A DNA stretch of 64,000 bases, taken from contig CAZLTN010000012.1 in assembly GCA_964562455.1 (NCBI GenBank), forward strand, positions 28,074 through 92,073. The letters run 5' to 3'. The DNA comes from Ravibacter sp964562455 (GTDB lineage: Bacteria > Bacteroidota > Bacteroidia > Cytophagales > Spirosomataceae). The notes under the pieces were generated by a model, which was given only the letters and a program-made list of their open reading frames with translations, was not told where the DNA came from and did no database searches. Position numbers and translations under genes: made by a program. Shown in pieces: positions 42,303-51,258 of the stretch (positions are counted from its first letter, which is position 1; every line of letters starts with the position of its first letter).

Positions 42303-44840
42303 GTGGCTATGGAGCGTATTTACGCGTATTGGAAATCGTTAATTTCATTTGTCTCCCAAAGCTTGAAAACATTGCGGATGAAGGTAAAAACAGGCCTCGT
42401 CCGGATCCTGAAATTTATCCTGAAAGAGAAATATGACCCCGTAAGAAATGCGTACTTCCGTTATCGCCGGCTGGTTGACGGGTGGATAGACAGTTTATTT
42501 GACAAAGAGTCGAAGTACTATTGGCCTGTTATACGTCTCTGGCAGGTTGTCTCCGGAGGTATCTTGTTTTTCCTGGTCTATATTTTCTGTGTGGAAACCA
42601 ATTTCCTCTGGCTCATGGGGAAAATGCCGAGTATCGACGATCTTCAAAACCCGAAAGTCGCACAATCGTCTGAAATATATACTGCCGATGGCGTGCTGCT
42701 CCGCAAGTTCTACACCGAAAACAGGACGCCCGTCAGTTACGAAGACCTGCCTCCGGTGCTCATCAAAGCGCTAATAGCCACGGAAGACGTACGCTTTCAT
42801 GCACATTCGGGGATAGACCCCCGTGCAATGGGATCGGTAGCTCTTTCGCTGCTGTCTGGCAAAGCCGAGCGCGGAGGGGGCAGTACGCTCACCCAGCAAC
42901 TGGCGAAAAAGCTGTTCAGGACAAGAAGACAGGAAGGGCGGGGACTGCTGGGACGAATACCGGGGATCTCTACGGTCATCTATAAGACCAAGGAATGGCT
43001 TACCGCTATCAAACTTGAAGGGAATTTCACAAAGGAGGAAATTATAACGTTGTATTTCAATACAGTCGATTACGGTCAGAACACGTATGGTATTAAAACT
43101 GCTGCCAAGACGTATTTCAGCAAAGAGCCTTCGGAACTGACCGCCGAAGAAGCGGCCGTGCTGGTGGGACTGCAGAAAGCCACTACGACCTATAACCCGA
43201 TCAGGAATCCCGGCCGCTCGAAAGAACGGCGTGACGTCGTACTTACTCAAATGGACAAGTATGGGTTCCTCCCTGCAAATACGCTCGATTCGCTGACCCG
43301 GCTTCCGCTCAGGCTGAAGACAAACTTCGAGGTCGCCTTCGACGATTCCTATGCGAGCTATTTTATGCCGTCGGTTATCAGGGAGGTCGAAAAATGGGGT
43401 GAGGAAAACGACTATGACCTTTATACAGACGGGCTGAAAATCTATACCACCATAGATTCGCGGCTGCAGGCTTACGCAGAAGAAGCCGTAGCAGAACGTA
43501 TGAGGTTTCTGCAACGTGTTTTCGATGAGCATTGGCGCGGGCAGAACCCGTGGATAGATGATAACGGGAAGGAAATCGAAGGGTTTCTCATGGACGCCAT
43601 GAAGCGAACGCAGCGATATGCCTCGCTTCAGAAAAAATTCGACGGAAATGCGGACTCGGTCGCGGTATATCTTAATAAACGGGACACCATGACGGTATTC
43701 GACTGGAAAACCGGGGAAAAACGAAAGGAATTCTGGAGCCCGCTCGATTCCCTGGCTTACTACAAGCGGATCCTCAGGGCCGGCCTTATGTCGATGAACC
43801 CTTATACCGGGCATATAAAGGCCTGGGTAGGCGGCATGAACCACGAATTCTTTAAGTACGACCATGTAAGGCAGGGAAAAAGACAGCCCGGATCTACTTT
43901 CAAGCCGTTTGTATATGCCACGGCAATTGACGACACGACCTTCAACATGAGCCCCTGTGACCGGATGCCTGATCAGCCGTTTCAAAAGGAGCTCGGAGTG
44001 GGCCCGGACGGGAAGAAGAATTACTGGCGCCCCAAAAATTCGGGTGGGTACTTTACATATGCAAACCTGACGCTACGGAGGGCGATGGCACAGTCGGTCA
44101 ACTCGGTAGCGGCTGCGCTGACCGATAAAGTCGGGCCCGCCAATGTTGTACGATATGCCAAAAAGCTCGGCATTAACAGCCCGCTTGATCCGGTTCCTTC
44201 TATCGGCCTGGGCAGCAGCGACGTATCGCTTTATGAAATGGTGGGCGCCTACAGCAGTTTTGTGAACCAGGGAAGGTTTACAACACCTATACTTGTCATG
44301 CGGATCGAAGACAGGAGCGGGAATGTGCTGCATGAATTTATTCCGGAGTCGCACCAGGCGCTAAGGCCCGAGTCCGCATTTCTGATGGTACACATGCTCA
44401 AAGGTGGCGTGGAAGAACCTGGAGGTACCTCCAGGGCGTTGTGGGGATTTGACGTATTTCGTAATAAAAATGAAATAGGCGGAAAAACAGGAACTACTTC
44501 AAATAATTCAGACGGCTGGTATGTTTCCATAACGCGCGATCTCGTCACCGGGGCGTGGGTAGGGGGAGAAGACAGGAGCATTCACTTCCGGGCCACCCAG
44601 CTTGGGCAAGGATCAAAAACCGCCTTACCGATCGTAGGGCGCTTCCTGGAAAAAACCTACCGTGATAAAACCACAGGCATTGAACCCGGACCTTTTCCTG
44701 TTCCGACTTTCAAAGTATCGAAAGATTATAAAAGCTGCCTTTACTACGAGACCGAAGAGGTAGCCTCAGATTCAACGCAAACCACAGAACAAGCTTCCGA
44801 AGAACTGGAGATCGGCCCACCGCCGCCCCCGGCTCCCTGA
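42303..44840 (+). CDS. Penicillin-binding protein 1A, bifunctional transglycosylase/transpeptidase
   Basis: 845 residues. A cytoplasmic tail of about 75 residues is followed by one membrane span (about 76-98). The glycosyltransferase GT51 domain (about 120-300) carries ATEDVRFHAHSGID and GGSTLTQQLAKKLF. The transpeptidase (about 470-790) has S531-T-F-K534 in RQPGSTFKPF, the SVN motif in MAQSVNSVAA and KTGT in GGKTGTTSNNSDGW. It polymerises and crosslinks peptidoglycan at the inner membrane. The C-terminus is a short acidic, Pro-rich tail. The VanZ gene begins 2 bases after the stop, so they are probably cotranscribed. Confidence 0.96.
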   Translation: MAMERIYAYWKSLISFVSQSLKTLRMKVKTGLVRILKFILKEKYDPVRNAYFRYRRLVDGWIDSLFDKESKYYWPVIRLWQVVSGGILFFLVYIFCVETNFLWLMGKMPSIDDLQNPKVAQSSEIYTADGVLLRKFYTENRTPVSYEDLPPVLIKALIATEDVRFHAHSGIDPRAMGSVALSLLSGKAERGGGSTLTQQLAKKLFRTRRQEGRGLLGRIPGISTVIYKTKEWLTAIKLEGNFTKEEIITLYFNTVDYGQNTYGIKTAAKTYFSKEPSELTAEEAAVLVGLQKATTTYNPIRNPGRSKERRDVVLTQMDKYGFLPANTLDSLTRLPLRLKTNFEVAFDDSYASYFMPSVIREVEKWGEENDYDLYTDGLKIYTTIDSRLQAYAEEAVAERMRFLQRVFDEHWRGQNPWIDDNGKEIEGFLMDAMKRTQRYASLQKKFDGNADSVAVYLNKRDTMTVFDWKTGEKRKEFWSPLDSLAYYKRILRAGLMSMNPYTGHIKAWVGGMNHEFFKYDHVRQGKRQPGSTFKPFVYATAIDDTTFNMSPCDRMPDQPFQKELGVGPDGKKNYWRPKNSGGYFTYANLTLRRAMAQSVNSVAAALTDKVGPANVVRYAKKLGINSPLDPVPSIGLGSSDVSLYEMVGAYSSFVNQGRFTTPILVMRIEDRSGNVLHEFIPESHQALRPESAFLMVHMLKGGVEEPGGTSRALWGFDVFRNKNEIGGKTGTTSNNSDGWYVSITRDLVTGAWVGGEDRSIHFRATQLGQGSKTALPIVGRFLEKTYRDKTTGIEPGPFPVPTFKVSKDYKSCLYYETEEVASDSTQTTEQASEELEIGPPPPPAP

Positions 44841-44842
44841 TT

Positions 44843-45238
44843 ATGATGATTTCCCGCTATACAATACTTATCGTCAAGTACTTATCTACCCATCTATGGC
44901 CTTGCCTGCTGTGGACATCGTTGATTCTCATAGCCTGTCTCATGCCTCCTTCCGGCCTGCCGAAAGCTCCTTTTATCGCCGGGCTGGATAAGGTAGTCCA
45001 CATTATACTGTTTGCTATCTGGTCTTTTTTGCTGACAGGATATACGCGCAGCACAGCATTTGTTGTTCTCCTGGCCGGTTTTGCACTTGGTACAGGTATT
45101 GAGTTTCTCCAGGAAATCTCGGCTATGGGGAGGTCGTTTGAATGGTGGGACGTTGTGGCCGATATGACGGGGGTGGTGCTCGGGTACCTCGTCCGTGTGT
45201 ACATCATCCCTGCCTGGCTCCCGGAAACGCAAAAATAG
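44843..45238 (+). CDS. VanZ family membrane protein
   Basis: 131 residues with four hydrophobic spans. The VanZ-family blocks are GLDKVVHIILFAIWSFLL and GTGIEFLQEISAMGRSFEWWDVVADMTGVVLGYL. VanZ proteins are small inner-membrane proteins of unclear biochemistry; the founder gives low-level teicoplanin resistance, which says nothing firm about this one. It starts 2 bases after the PBP1A stop. Confidence 0.9.
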   Translation: MMISRYTILIVKYLSTHLWPCLLWTSLILIACLMPPSGLPKAPFIAGLDKVVHIILFAIWSFLLTGYTRSTAFVVLLAGFALGTGIEFLQEISAMGRSFEWWDVVADMTGVVLGYLVRVYIIPAWLPETQK

Positions 45239-45257
45239 TTACTTTGCTACCCTTGGG

Positions 45258-46373
45258 CTACCTGAGCCCGGATGTCCACTCTACCATCCTGCCGCCGGCC
45301 TTTACAGAGGCTCCTGCCGGCCCGACTTTTGTACGGAGGGCCTCATAGTCGGACAACATACGTGGTCTTTCGGCTCCGCCCTTTACTATCTTTTTGAGTT
45401 CATTTACCAGCGACATCGTATTGAAATCATCCTGTATCAGCTCCCGGACTATTTCCTTGTCTGCGATCAGGTTGACCAGCGAAATATACCTGACCTTTAT
45501 CAGCATCCTGGCAATCCGGTAAGATATTGCGCTCGTCCGGTACACCACTACTTCGGGTACGTTCAGCAAGGCGGTTTCAAGGGTTGCAGTCCCGGAGGTG
45601 ACAAGAGCGGCTTCCGCAAGATGGAGGATATCGTATGTCCTGTCGAAAATTACTCTTACCCCCGGCAGTTTTTCGTACGGCTCGTAAAGCGCACGATCGA
45701 GGTTGCCTACACCTGCGATCACAAACTGGTGTTCCGGGAAATATGCGTGTGCCGAAACCATCGTCTTCAGCATTCCTTCAAGCTCCTGCTTCCTGCTTCC
45801 GGGCAATATAGCTATGACCGGTTTTTCTGAGAGGCCGTTCCGCGCTCTGAAGCCTTCTTCCGGCCTGAAAGCAGCAATAGCGTCCATAAGCGGGTTCCCG
45901 ACATACTCTACTTCATAGCTGAACTTCCTGTAGAAATCTACTTCGAAGGGAAAAATAACGAACATCCTGTCGACCAGCCGGCGTATAGTAAATGCCCTTT
46001 TCTCATTCCAGGCCCATACTTTGGGGGAAATATAATACAGCACGGGGATGCCATGCTTTTTTGCAAATGCTGCGATGCGAAGATTGAACCCCGGGTAGTC
46101 GATCAATATGACGGCATCCGGCCGGTAAGCAAGCAGATCTTCCCTGCATAGTTTCAGAAGGTTCCTGATCGTAAATATGTTTCGTGCTACTTCCAGGAAC
46201 CCCATGAAGGCGGTGTCCTTATAGTGTTTCACCAGCTCCATCCCCTCGGCAACCATCATATCACCGCCCCACCCTCTTATCCTGGCATCGGGATCTTTGG
46301 CGCGGATACCCTTAATAAGGTTGGCTCCATGAAGGTCACCGGACTGTTCCCCGGCGATTAAGTAGTATTTCAT
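45258..46373 (-). CDS. lpxB: Lipid-A-disaccharide synthase
   Basis: 371 residues, the expected LpxB length (about 370-380). Signature blocks are YYLIAGEQSGDLHGANLI at the N-terminus, MGFLEVARN, VILIDYPGFNLRIA, YYISPKVWAWNEKRAFTIRRLVDRMFVIFPFEVDFY, YVGNPLMDA, AILPGSRKQEL and VTSGTATLETAL. The enzyme joins UDP-2,3-diacylglucosamine and lipid X on the inner face of the inner membrane to form lipid A disaccharide. QueD lies 18 bases upstream on the same strand. Confidence 0.96.
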   Translation of the reverse strand: MKYYLIAGEQSGDLHGANLIKGIRAKDPDARIRGWGGDMMVAEGMELVKHYKDTAFMGFLEVARNIFTIRNLLKLCREDLLAYRPDAVILIDYPGFNLRIAAFAKKHGIPVLYYISPKVWAWNEKRAFTIRRLVDRMFVIFPFEVDFYRKFSYEVEYVGNPLMDAIAAFRPEEGFRARNGLSEKPVIAILPGSRKQELEGMLKTMVSAHAYFPEHQFVIAGVGNLDRALYEPYEKLPGVRVIFDRTYDILHLAEAALVTSGTATLETALLNVPEVVVYRTSAISYRIARMLIKVRYISLVNLIADKEIVRELIQDDFNTMSLVNELKKIVKGGAERPRMLSDYEALRTKVGPAGASVKAGGRMVEWTSGLR

Positions 46374-46391
46374 GTGAATGAAATATATAAA

Positions 46392-46814
46392 TCAGCCTTC
46401 GCCGTAGTACTCTACAAAGTTTTTCGGCGTTTCTATCAGTTTAATATAGTGCAGACGGGCATTAGGCGCGGCCTTTTCTATAGCCGGCCCGAGCAGTTTC
46501 CAGATCTCTATCACAAAAACCTCGCACGACGCCATCTTTCCTTCCATAAAATCAACGTCAATGTTCAGGTTGCGGTGATCTACCTTATCTACTACTTCGA
46601 CCCTGATAATATCGCCAAGAACTTTAAGATCGATGACAAACCCTGTTTCGGGGTCCGGATCGCCTTTTACTGTTACGATCAGCTCAAAGTTATGACCATG
46701 ATAATATGGATTGGCGCAAGGCCCGAAAACTTCCCTGTTTTTCTCAGCACTCCAATTGGCGTTATAGAGCCGGTGTGCTGCGTTGAAATGCTCCTTTCTG
46801 CTAACGTATATCAT
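46392..46814 (-). CDS. queD: 6-carboxytetrahydropterin synthase (QueD/PTPS family)
   Basis: 140 residues from the ATG at 46812-46814; the longer frame adds an unlike 24-residue prefix. Zinc ligands are H14 (HFNAAHRL) and H39, H41 (YYHGHNFEL); C33 in FGPCANP is the catalytic Cys, and EGKMASCEVFVIEIWKLL and HYIKLIETPKNFVEYYG complete the fold. QueD turns 7,8-dihydroneopterin triphosphate into carboxytetrahydropterin for queuosine; PTPS of some Bacteroidota may serve other pterins. Cotranscription with lpxB is likely. Confidence 0.9.
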   Translation of the reverse strand: MIYVSRKEHFNAAHRLYNANWSAEKNREVFGPCANPYYHGHNFELIVTVKGDPDPETGFVIDLKVLGDIIRVEVVDKVDHRNLNIDVDFMEGKMASCEVFVIEIWKLLGPAIEKAAPNARLHYIKLIETPKNFVEYYGEG

Positions 46815-46900
46815 TTTTTTCTGAATGGGTAAATCCCACCGGTACTTATTACCTGCAAAAATAGGTGTTAACTTTACAACCAACAACTTTAAAATATCAT

Positions 46901-47467
46901 ATGAACCATCATCAGAAAACCTTACCGACTGCGAGACAGGAAGAGCTTTTTGGTATCCTGAAAACCCGATTCAATAAACATAAAAGCCGTCATAAGGATA
47001 TACCATGGGAAAAGGTCCGGGAAAAGCTGGTAGGCAGCCCTGACAAGCTGTGGTCTCTTAACGAAATGGAAGAAACCGGCGGAGAGCCGGATGTGGTAGG
47101 CTATGACGCTGCGGCAAACGAATATATTTTCTTTGACTGCTCTCCTGAAAGCCCCAAAGGCCGGAGAAGTATCTGCTATGACCGCGAAGCCCTGAATGCA
47201 AGAAAAGAACATAAACCCGCCAATTCTGCAATGGATATGGCTTCAGAAATGGGGGTTGAAATGCTGGATGAAAACGAATACCGGCAGCTCCAGGAGCTGG
47301 GAAGCTTCGATGCAAAAACCTCGAGCTGGCTCCTTACACCCCCGGCTATCAGGAAGCTGGGCGGGGCAATTTTCGGTGATTTCCGCTTCGGACAGGTCTT
47401 TATATACCACAACGGCGCCGACTCTTACTACGGCGCAAGAGGGTTCAGGGCCTCCCTGAGGGTGTGA
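46901..47467 (+). CDS. DUF4256 domain protein
   Basis: 188 residues from the ATG at 46901 (the frame from 46865 adds 12 residues). The blocks LFGILKTRFNKHKSRHKDIPWEKVREKL, GGEPDVVGYD, IFFDCSPESPKGRRSICYDREAL and GFRASLRV match DUF4256, a cytoplasmic family of unknown function with conserved Cys and Arg residues. It is divergent from queD. Confidence 0.88.
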   Translation: MNHHQKTLPTARQEELFGILKTRFNKHKSRHKDIPWEKVREKLVGSPDKLWSLNEMEETGGEPDVVGYDAAANEYIFFDCSPESPKGRRSICYDREALNARKEHKPANSAMDMASEMGVEMLDENEYRQLQELGSFDAKTSSWLLTPPAIRKLGGAIFGDFRFGQVFIYHNGADSYYGARGFRASLRV

Positions 47468-47471
47468 GGTG

Positions 47472-47504
47472 TGTAAGCTGTAAGCGATAGGCTGTAAGCT
47501 GTAC
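47472..47504. repeat. Tandem 7-base repeat array
   Basis: TGTAAGC occurs at 47472-47478, 47479-47485 and 47493-47499, with a degenerate unit GATAGGC between and a partial fifth unit TGTAC after. The period is exactly 7. It lies just after the DUF4256 stop codon. Confidence 0.65.
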
Positions 47505-47574
47505 AAGGGGTGGGTGATGCAGAATTTAAAGTAAAACGAGCGCATGTTCGTCTGCCTGGGTATACGAAAACAAC

Positions 47575-48150
47575 ATGAACCATTCAATGACCCTATCGAT
47601 GCCTGAAAAGAGGTCGTTCAGCCTGCCGGAAACTGTCAAAAAGTACGGGATGCAACTGTTCGGTTTCATCAGGAGCAGGGTAAAAATACCGGAAGACGCC
47701 GAAGATATCCTGCAGGACGTCTGGTACCAGCTCGGAAACCTGGCCGATCCTGACGAGATTGAAAGCATCAGCGGCTGGCTGTACAGGGTAGCTCGGAACA
47801 AAATTACGGACAGGTACCGGAAGCAGAAGAATGAGCTGCTGGACGATCTGTTTTACGATGATGAGGAGGGAGAATTCAGTTTTGGAGATATCCTCCTGGC
47901 CGACGACAGCAACAATCCGGAGCTATCATTTTTTAAAGAGACTTTCTGGCAGACTTTCCGGGAAGCCCTCGATGAGCTTCCTGAAAAACAGCGTATAGTT
48001 TTTATAGGCAATGAACTGGAAAACAAAACGTTACAGAAAATTGCCGACACCAGCGGTGAACCGCTCAAGACGATCATCAGCCGGAAAGGATACGCCGTCA
48101 GGCATCTGCGCAACCGCTTATCGGCTTTGTACGGGGATTTTCTCGAGTAG
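47575..48150 (+). CDS. ECF RNA polymerase sigma factor, not linked to FecR
   Basis: 191 residues. Region 2: LFGFIRSRVKIPEDAEDILQDVWYQLGNL and WLYRVARNKITDRYRKQ. Region 4: ALDELPEKQRIVFIGNELENKTLQKIADTSGEPLKTIISRKGYAVRHLRNRL. An acidic segment (about 95-115, DDLFYDDEEGEF) lies between them. Unlike the other sigma genes in the window it has no fecR neighbour; a small membrane protein gene starts 71 bases later and may be its regulator. Upstream of it lies the heptad repeat. Confidence 0.92.
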   Translation: MNHSMTLSMPEKRSFSLPETVKKYGMQLFGFIRSRVKIPEDAEDILQDVWYQLGNLADPDEIESISGWLYRVARNKITDRYRKQKNELLDDLFYDDEEGEFSFGDILLADDSNNPELSFFKETFWQTFREALDELPEKQRIVFIGNELENKTLQKIADTSGEPLKTIISRKGYAVRHLRNRLSALYGDFLE

Positions 48151-48221
48151 CTCCCTGAGCGGAATCGAAGGGAGCCGATGGAAGAAAAGTATCACAATAA
48201 GGTATTACAACGAGCATTTGT

Positions 48222-48554
48222 ATGAAACCAAATCAATTCAGCGGAAGGAAAAAATGGAAGGGGTTATTCCTGCTCATCATACCGGTAGTATTGGGTGCGG
48301 TCGGCTTCCTGGTCATGTCGCTGTGGAATGCCATTCTTCCCGGGCTGACAGGTGTAAAAACCATCAGCTTCTGGGAGGCGGTCGGCTTGTTTGTGCTGTG
48401 TAAGATTCTGTTTGGAAATTTTAAAGGCCCGGGCGGCGGCTCGCCGGGCAAAATGGGGTTCGGCCCGGGAAGCGCCTGGGAAAGGATGCGGAACGCCACT
48501 CCCGAAGAACGGGAAGCCCTTCGTGAGGAGTGGCGAAGGAGATGCGGGAAATAA
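48222..48554 (+). CDS. Small two-span membrane protein next to ECF sigma factor
   Basis: 110 residues. I do not recognise a family name. Two spans (about 12-35 and 48-64) are followed by a Gly-rich stretch (NFKGPGGGSPGKMGFGPG) and a charged C-terminal helix (ATPEEREALREEWRRRC) with a conserved-looking 'sxxWErMrnaTPEER' pattern. It follows the sigma gene in the same direction and could be an anti-sigma or a membrane modulator. That role is inferred from position only. Confidence 0.6.
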   Translation: MKPNQFSGRKKWKGLFLLIIPVVLGAVGFLVMSLWNAILPGLTGVKTISFWEAVGLFVLCKILFGNFKGPGGGSPGKMGFGPGSAWERMRNATPEEREALREEWRRRCGK

Positions 48555-48556
48555 AG

Positions 48557-49747
48557 CTATTTCAATAGCTTCCTGAAAGCTTTTATCCTGTGAAAAGTCA
48601 GGAAATTCGCGTCGTGGTTATTCCTGGCACCTCCTATACCATCTTCTGCCGCTGTCCTGCAGAGCCAGATGATGTCTTCACCTTCGAACTGCCAGTCTAC
48701 ATACTGGAACCCGTGCTTTTCAACATCCGGATGCTGTAAAAGTACTTTTAAAATATCCCAGCTTTTCAGGTCGCGGGAAATTGCAAGCGCCATGGTATTC
48801 CGTATAGTTGCCGGATTCTTCCCGGGATAAAGCGCCTTTATATCTGAGGGAATGTAGTTAACCAGGCTCCAATAAGTCCCGGAAACGGGGTCATATCTTA
48901 TGGTAAACTTCTTGCTGCCGCCGGGAAAAGGCAGGAAGCCTGTAGACGGGTCGAAAGAAGCCTTCTTCCCTTCGCGGTCAATCCTGACTATCGCTGCTTT
49001 TTCCTCAAGCGTTGTTTTGTCATCTACTCTCAGGATGTTAACTATTCCAGAGTCCGGAGCGACTACCGCATTACCTTCCAGCCAACCTGTAAATTTGCCG
49101 TCCAGGTAGGTCGAATCAAACTGCAGCATATTGCTGCTGCGCCAACTGTCAGCCCTCAGTAGATCGGCATCTACCGGGGCCGACATCATAAAGGTACCGT
49201 ACCTCCTGCCCCATTGCCTTACAGGACCGTGCGCGGTTTCCATTGCCCGCCATAGCCGGTTATTGTACTCAATGACGGGAGTCGGGGCGCAGTGGAATTC
49301 GCCCGCAAGGAGCAGGCCGTTTTCACGGTTCACAGGCTTCGTCCACGTTTTTCCGCCATCCTCCGACTTCCGGATCAGCAGCGTGCCATGGTGCCTGTCG
49401 GGGCCGATCAGGTACAGGATATTACGATGTACAAAGAGCTTGGACCAGAATGCGCCGTCAATTTCAGCCAGTCTCTGCCAGCTCTTCCCTTTGTCGCCCG
49501 ACTGGTATATGTGCGTAACTGCCTGAACCCATTCCGAGCTTTCGGGGCCGAAAAAATCATGGGATGCCACGTAAGCCCCGTTCGGCAGTATGGCCAGGCT
49601 CGGTGAACCGATGTATTTCTTGGTCGAAGCCGGCTGATGCGCGACTACTGTTCCGTCGAGGCCCTGCAGGCGTTGGGCAAATCCCGTTAGCTGGCCGGCT
49701 ACAAGGGTAAGAAGCATAAAAGCAATACAAAATCGAAAGTTTATCAT
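48557..49747 (-). CDS. BNR-repeat / sialidase-like secreted protein
   Basis: 396 residues with a signal peptide (MINFRFCIAFMLLTLVAGQLTGFA). A six-bladed propeller is indicated by repeated Asp-box-like segments, for example SGDKGKSWQRL and SEDGGKTWTKP (S-x-D-x-G-x-x-W). This is the fold of exo-alpha-sialidases and other BNR proteins. I do not see the full sialidase arginine triad with certainty, so catalysis is open. It is the last gene of the second SusC/SusD locus, 7 bases after the sulfatase. Confidence 0.8.
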   Translation of the reverse strand: MINFRFCIAFMLLTLVAGQLTGFAQRLQGLDGTVVAHQPASTKKYIGSPSLAILPNGAYVASHDFFGPESSEWVQAVTHIYQSGDKGKSWQRLAEIDGAFWSKLFVHRNILYLIGPDRHHGTLLIRKSEDGGKTWTKPVNRENGLLLAGEFHCAPTPVIEYNNRLWRAMETAHGPVRQWGRRYGTFMMSAPVDADLLRADSWRSSNMLQFDSTYLDGKFTGWLEGNAVVAPDSGIVNILRVDDKTTLEEKAAIVRIDREGKKASFDPSTGFLPFPGGSKKFTIRYDPVSGTYWSLVNYIPSDIKALYPGKNPATIRNTMALAISRDLKSWDILKVLLQHPDVEKHGFQYVDWQFEGEDIIWLCRTAAEDGIGGARNNHDANFLTFHRIKAFRKLLK

Positions 49748-49754
49748 TTCCGGG

Positions 49755-51248
49755 TTATGGTTTTTGGGGAGATTGAAATACTTTTCCGTATAAGAGCGGG
49801 TCTTTAATGGCGCCCATTTTCTGTTTCATCTGCCGGGTCAGGACACGGATCATCCTGGTAGCCTCCGGGGTGCCTGACCCGATGAGATTGTTGCGCTCTT
49901 CAGGATCTTCCTTCAGGTAATAAAGCTCATCGCGGCTGCTGTCCAGGAAATCTTTGACGAGCTTCCACTCCGGTGTGCGGTAACACCGCATGAAAGCCTT
50001 GCTGTAGTGTATCATGCTGTATTCACCATAAAATCCGTTGTCCCATTTAACTGCTTTTGTACCGGTTAGTAAAGGTACAATGCTTCTTCCCCTGACTGGC
50101 TGATTCCCAGGCAGGCTCCCGCCGGCGATTTCCACCAGCGTCGGGTACCAGTCCAGGTTGGTGATGAGCTCATCGATCACCATTCCGGGCCTGACTACTC
50201 CCGGCCACCTGACGATAGCAGGGACCTTGAGAGAGTTATCATACAGGTTAGGTCTCGAGTTTTCGGCAACATTCGCGGTAGCAAGATGTTTTTGCTTCGT
50301 GATCCAGATGCCGTTCCCCTTATGCTCTATACCGTTGTGCCCCATATTATAGCCATTATCAGAGGTAAATATGACGATTGTCCGGCCGGATATCCCTGCC
50401 TCAGAAAGTTTTTTTATTATCTGCCCGACATTTCTGTCAACCCCGCTGGTACTTGCCAGATATTCTCTCATCCGTCGCTTCACTTTCCCGGTATCCAGGT
50501 CCGGGTAGCCGGGATTGGGTATTTCCGGATCAAGATTGGCATATGGCGCCCAGTCCTCATCTGCAACGGGCAGCCAGGCGGTATGGGGCGAACGGTAATG
50601 CAGGCAGAGCAGGAACGGCGCGTTCCGGGCAGAATCTATAAAGTTCAGGGCTTCGATGGTCAGGATGTCGTCTGTAAGTCCTTTGAACTTCTGTACGACC
50701 CCGTTTTTTTCAAGTACCGGGTCAACGGGCGACGTCCCGCCCCCTGTAAGCCCCATGAAATATTGAAACCCGTTTTGAGTAGGATGGAAACGCGTGTCCG
50801 GTGTTTCGGTCCAGTCGCCCAGGTGCCATTTTCCGATCAACGCGGTTTGATACCCCGTTTTTTGCAGAAGCTCGGGAAAGGTGACGACTGCAGTATCAAG
50901 CCCCGTGGGATTAGCGGCATCATAAAGCCTGTGACCAGGCTGGGGAATAAAATCGGGGATACCGCATTCACTTGCATACCTGCTGGCCATCAGGCTCGCC
51001 CTGGAAGGGCTGCAGACAGGCGTGGTCACAAAAGCATTTCTGAAAAACGCCCCCTCTTCCGCCAGGCGGTCCAGGTTCGGCGTATGCGCCTGCCTGTTTC
51101 CGGCGTACCCGACCGTCCAGTACGCCTGGTCGTCGGTACAGATAAAGACGATATTAGGTCTGACATCATTCTTTTTTTGCCCGTTAAGCTGTCTGCCCTG
51201 TGTAAATGACAGTATCGCTGTCAAAAGAAAAAGATACCGGATTCTCAT
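49755..51248 (-). CDS. Sulfatase (formylglycine type), secreted
   Basis: 497 residues with a signal peptide. The metal-binding IVFICTDDQAYW (DD near 39-40) and the sulfatase signature C79-S-P-S-R, whose cysteine an FGE-type enzyme converts to formylglycine, are followed by ALIGKWHLGD and a later FTSDNGYNMGHNG block. The protein lies at the usual length of Bacteroidota PUL sulfatases (about 480-520). It removes sulfate esters from glycans in the periplasm. It is cotranscribed with susC, susD and the BNR gene, hinting at a sulfated host or algal glycan as substrate. No FGE gene is in the window. Confidence 0.95.
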   Translation of the reverse strand: MRIRYLFLLTAILSFTQGRQLNGQKKNDVRPNIVFICTDDQAYWTVGYAGNRQAHTPNLDRLAEEGAFFRNAFVTTPVCSPSRASLMASRYASECGIPDFIPQPGHRLYDAANPTGLDTAVVTFPELLQKTGYQTALIGKWHLGDWTETPDTRFHPTQNGFQYFMGLTGGGTSPVDPVLEKNGVVQKFKGLTDDILTIEALNFIDSARNAPFLLCLHYRSPHTAWLPVADEDWAPYANLDPEIPNPGYPDLDTGKVKRRMREYLASTSGVDRNVGQIIKKLSEAGISGRTIVIFTSDNGYNMGHNGIEHKGNGIWITKQKHLATANVAENSRPNLYDNSLKVPAIVRWPGVVRPGMVIDELITNLDWYPTLVEIAGGSLPGNQPVRGRSIVPLLTGTKAVKWDNGFYGEYSMIHYSKAFMRCYRTPEWKLVKDFLDSSRDELYYLKEDPEERNNLIGSGTPEATRMIRVLTRQMKQKMGAIKDPLLYGKVFQSPQKP

Positions 51249-51258
51249 GTTCTTCCTG

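Noticed and set aside
42771..43985. 404-codon open frame on the minus strand opposite the PBP1A gene
   Set aside because: The PBP1A reading has all catalytic motifs intact; the antisense frame shows no recognisable motif.
44843..45238. Glycopeptide resistance from the VanZ-family gene
   Set aside because: VanZ-family proteins are widespread outside resistance clusters; no vanHAX-like genes are present.
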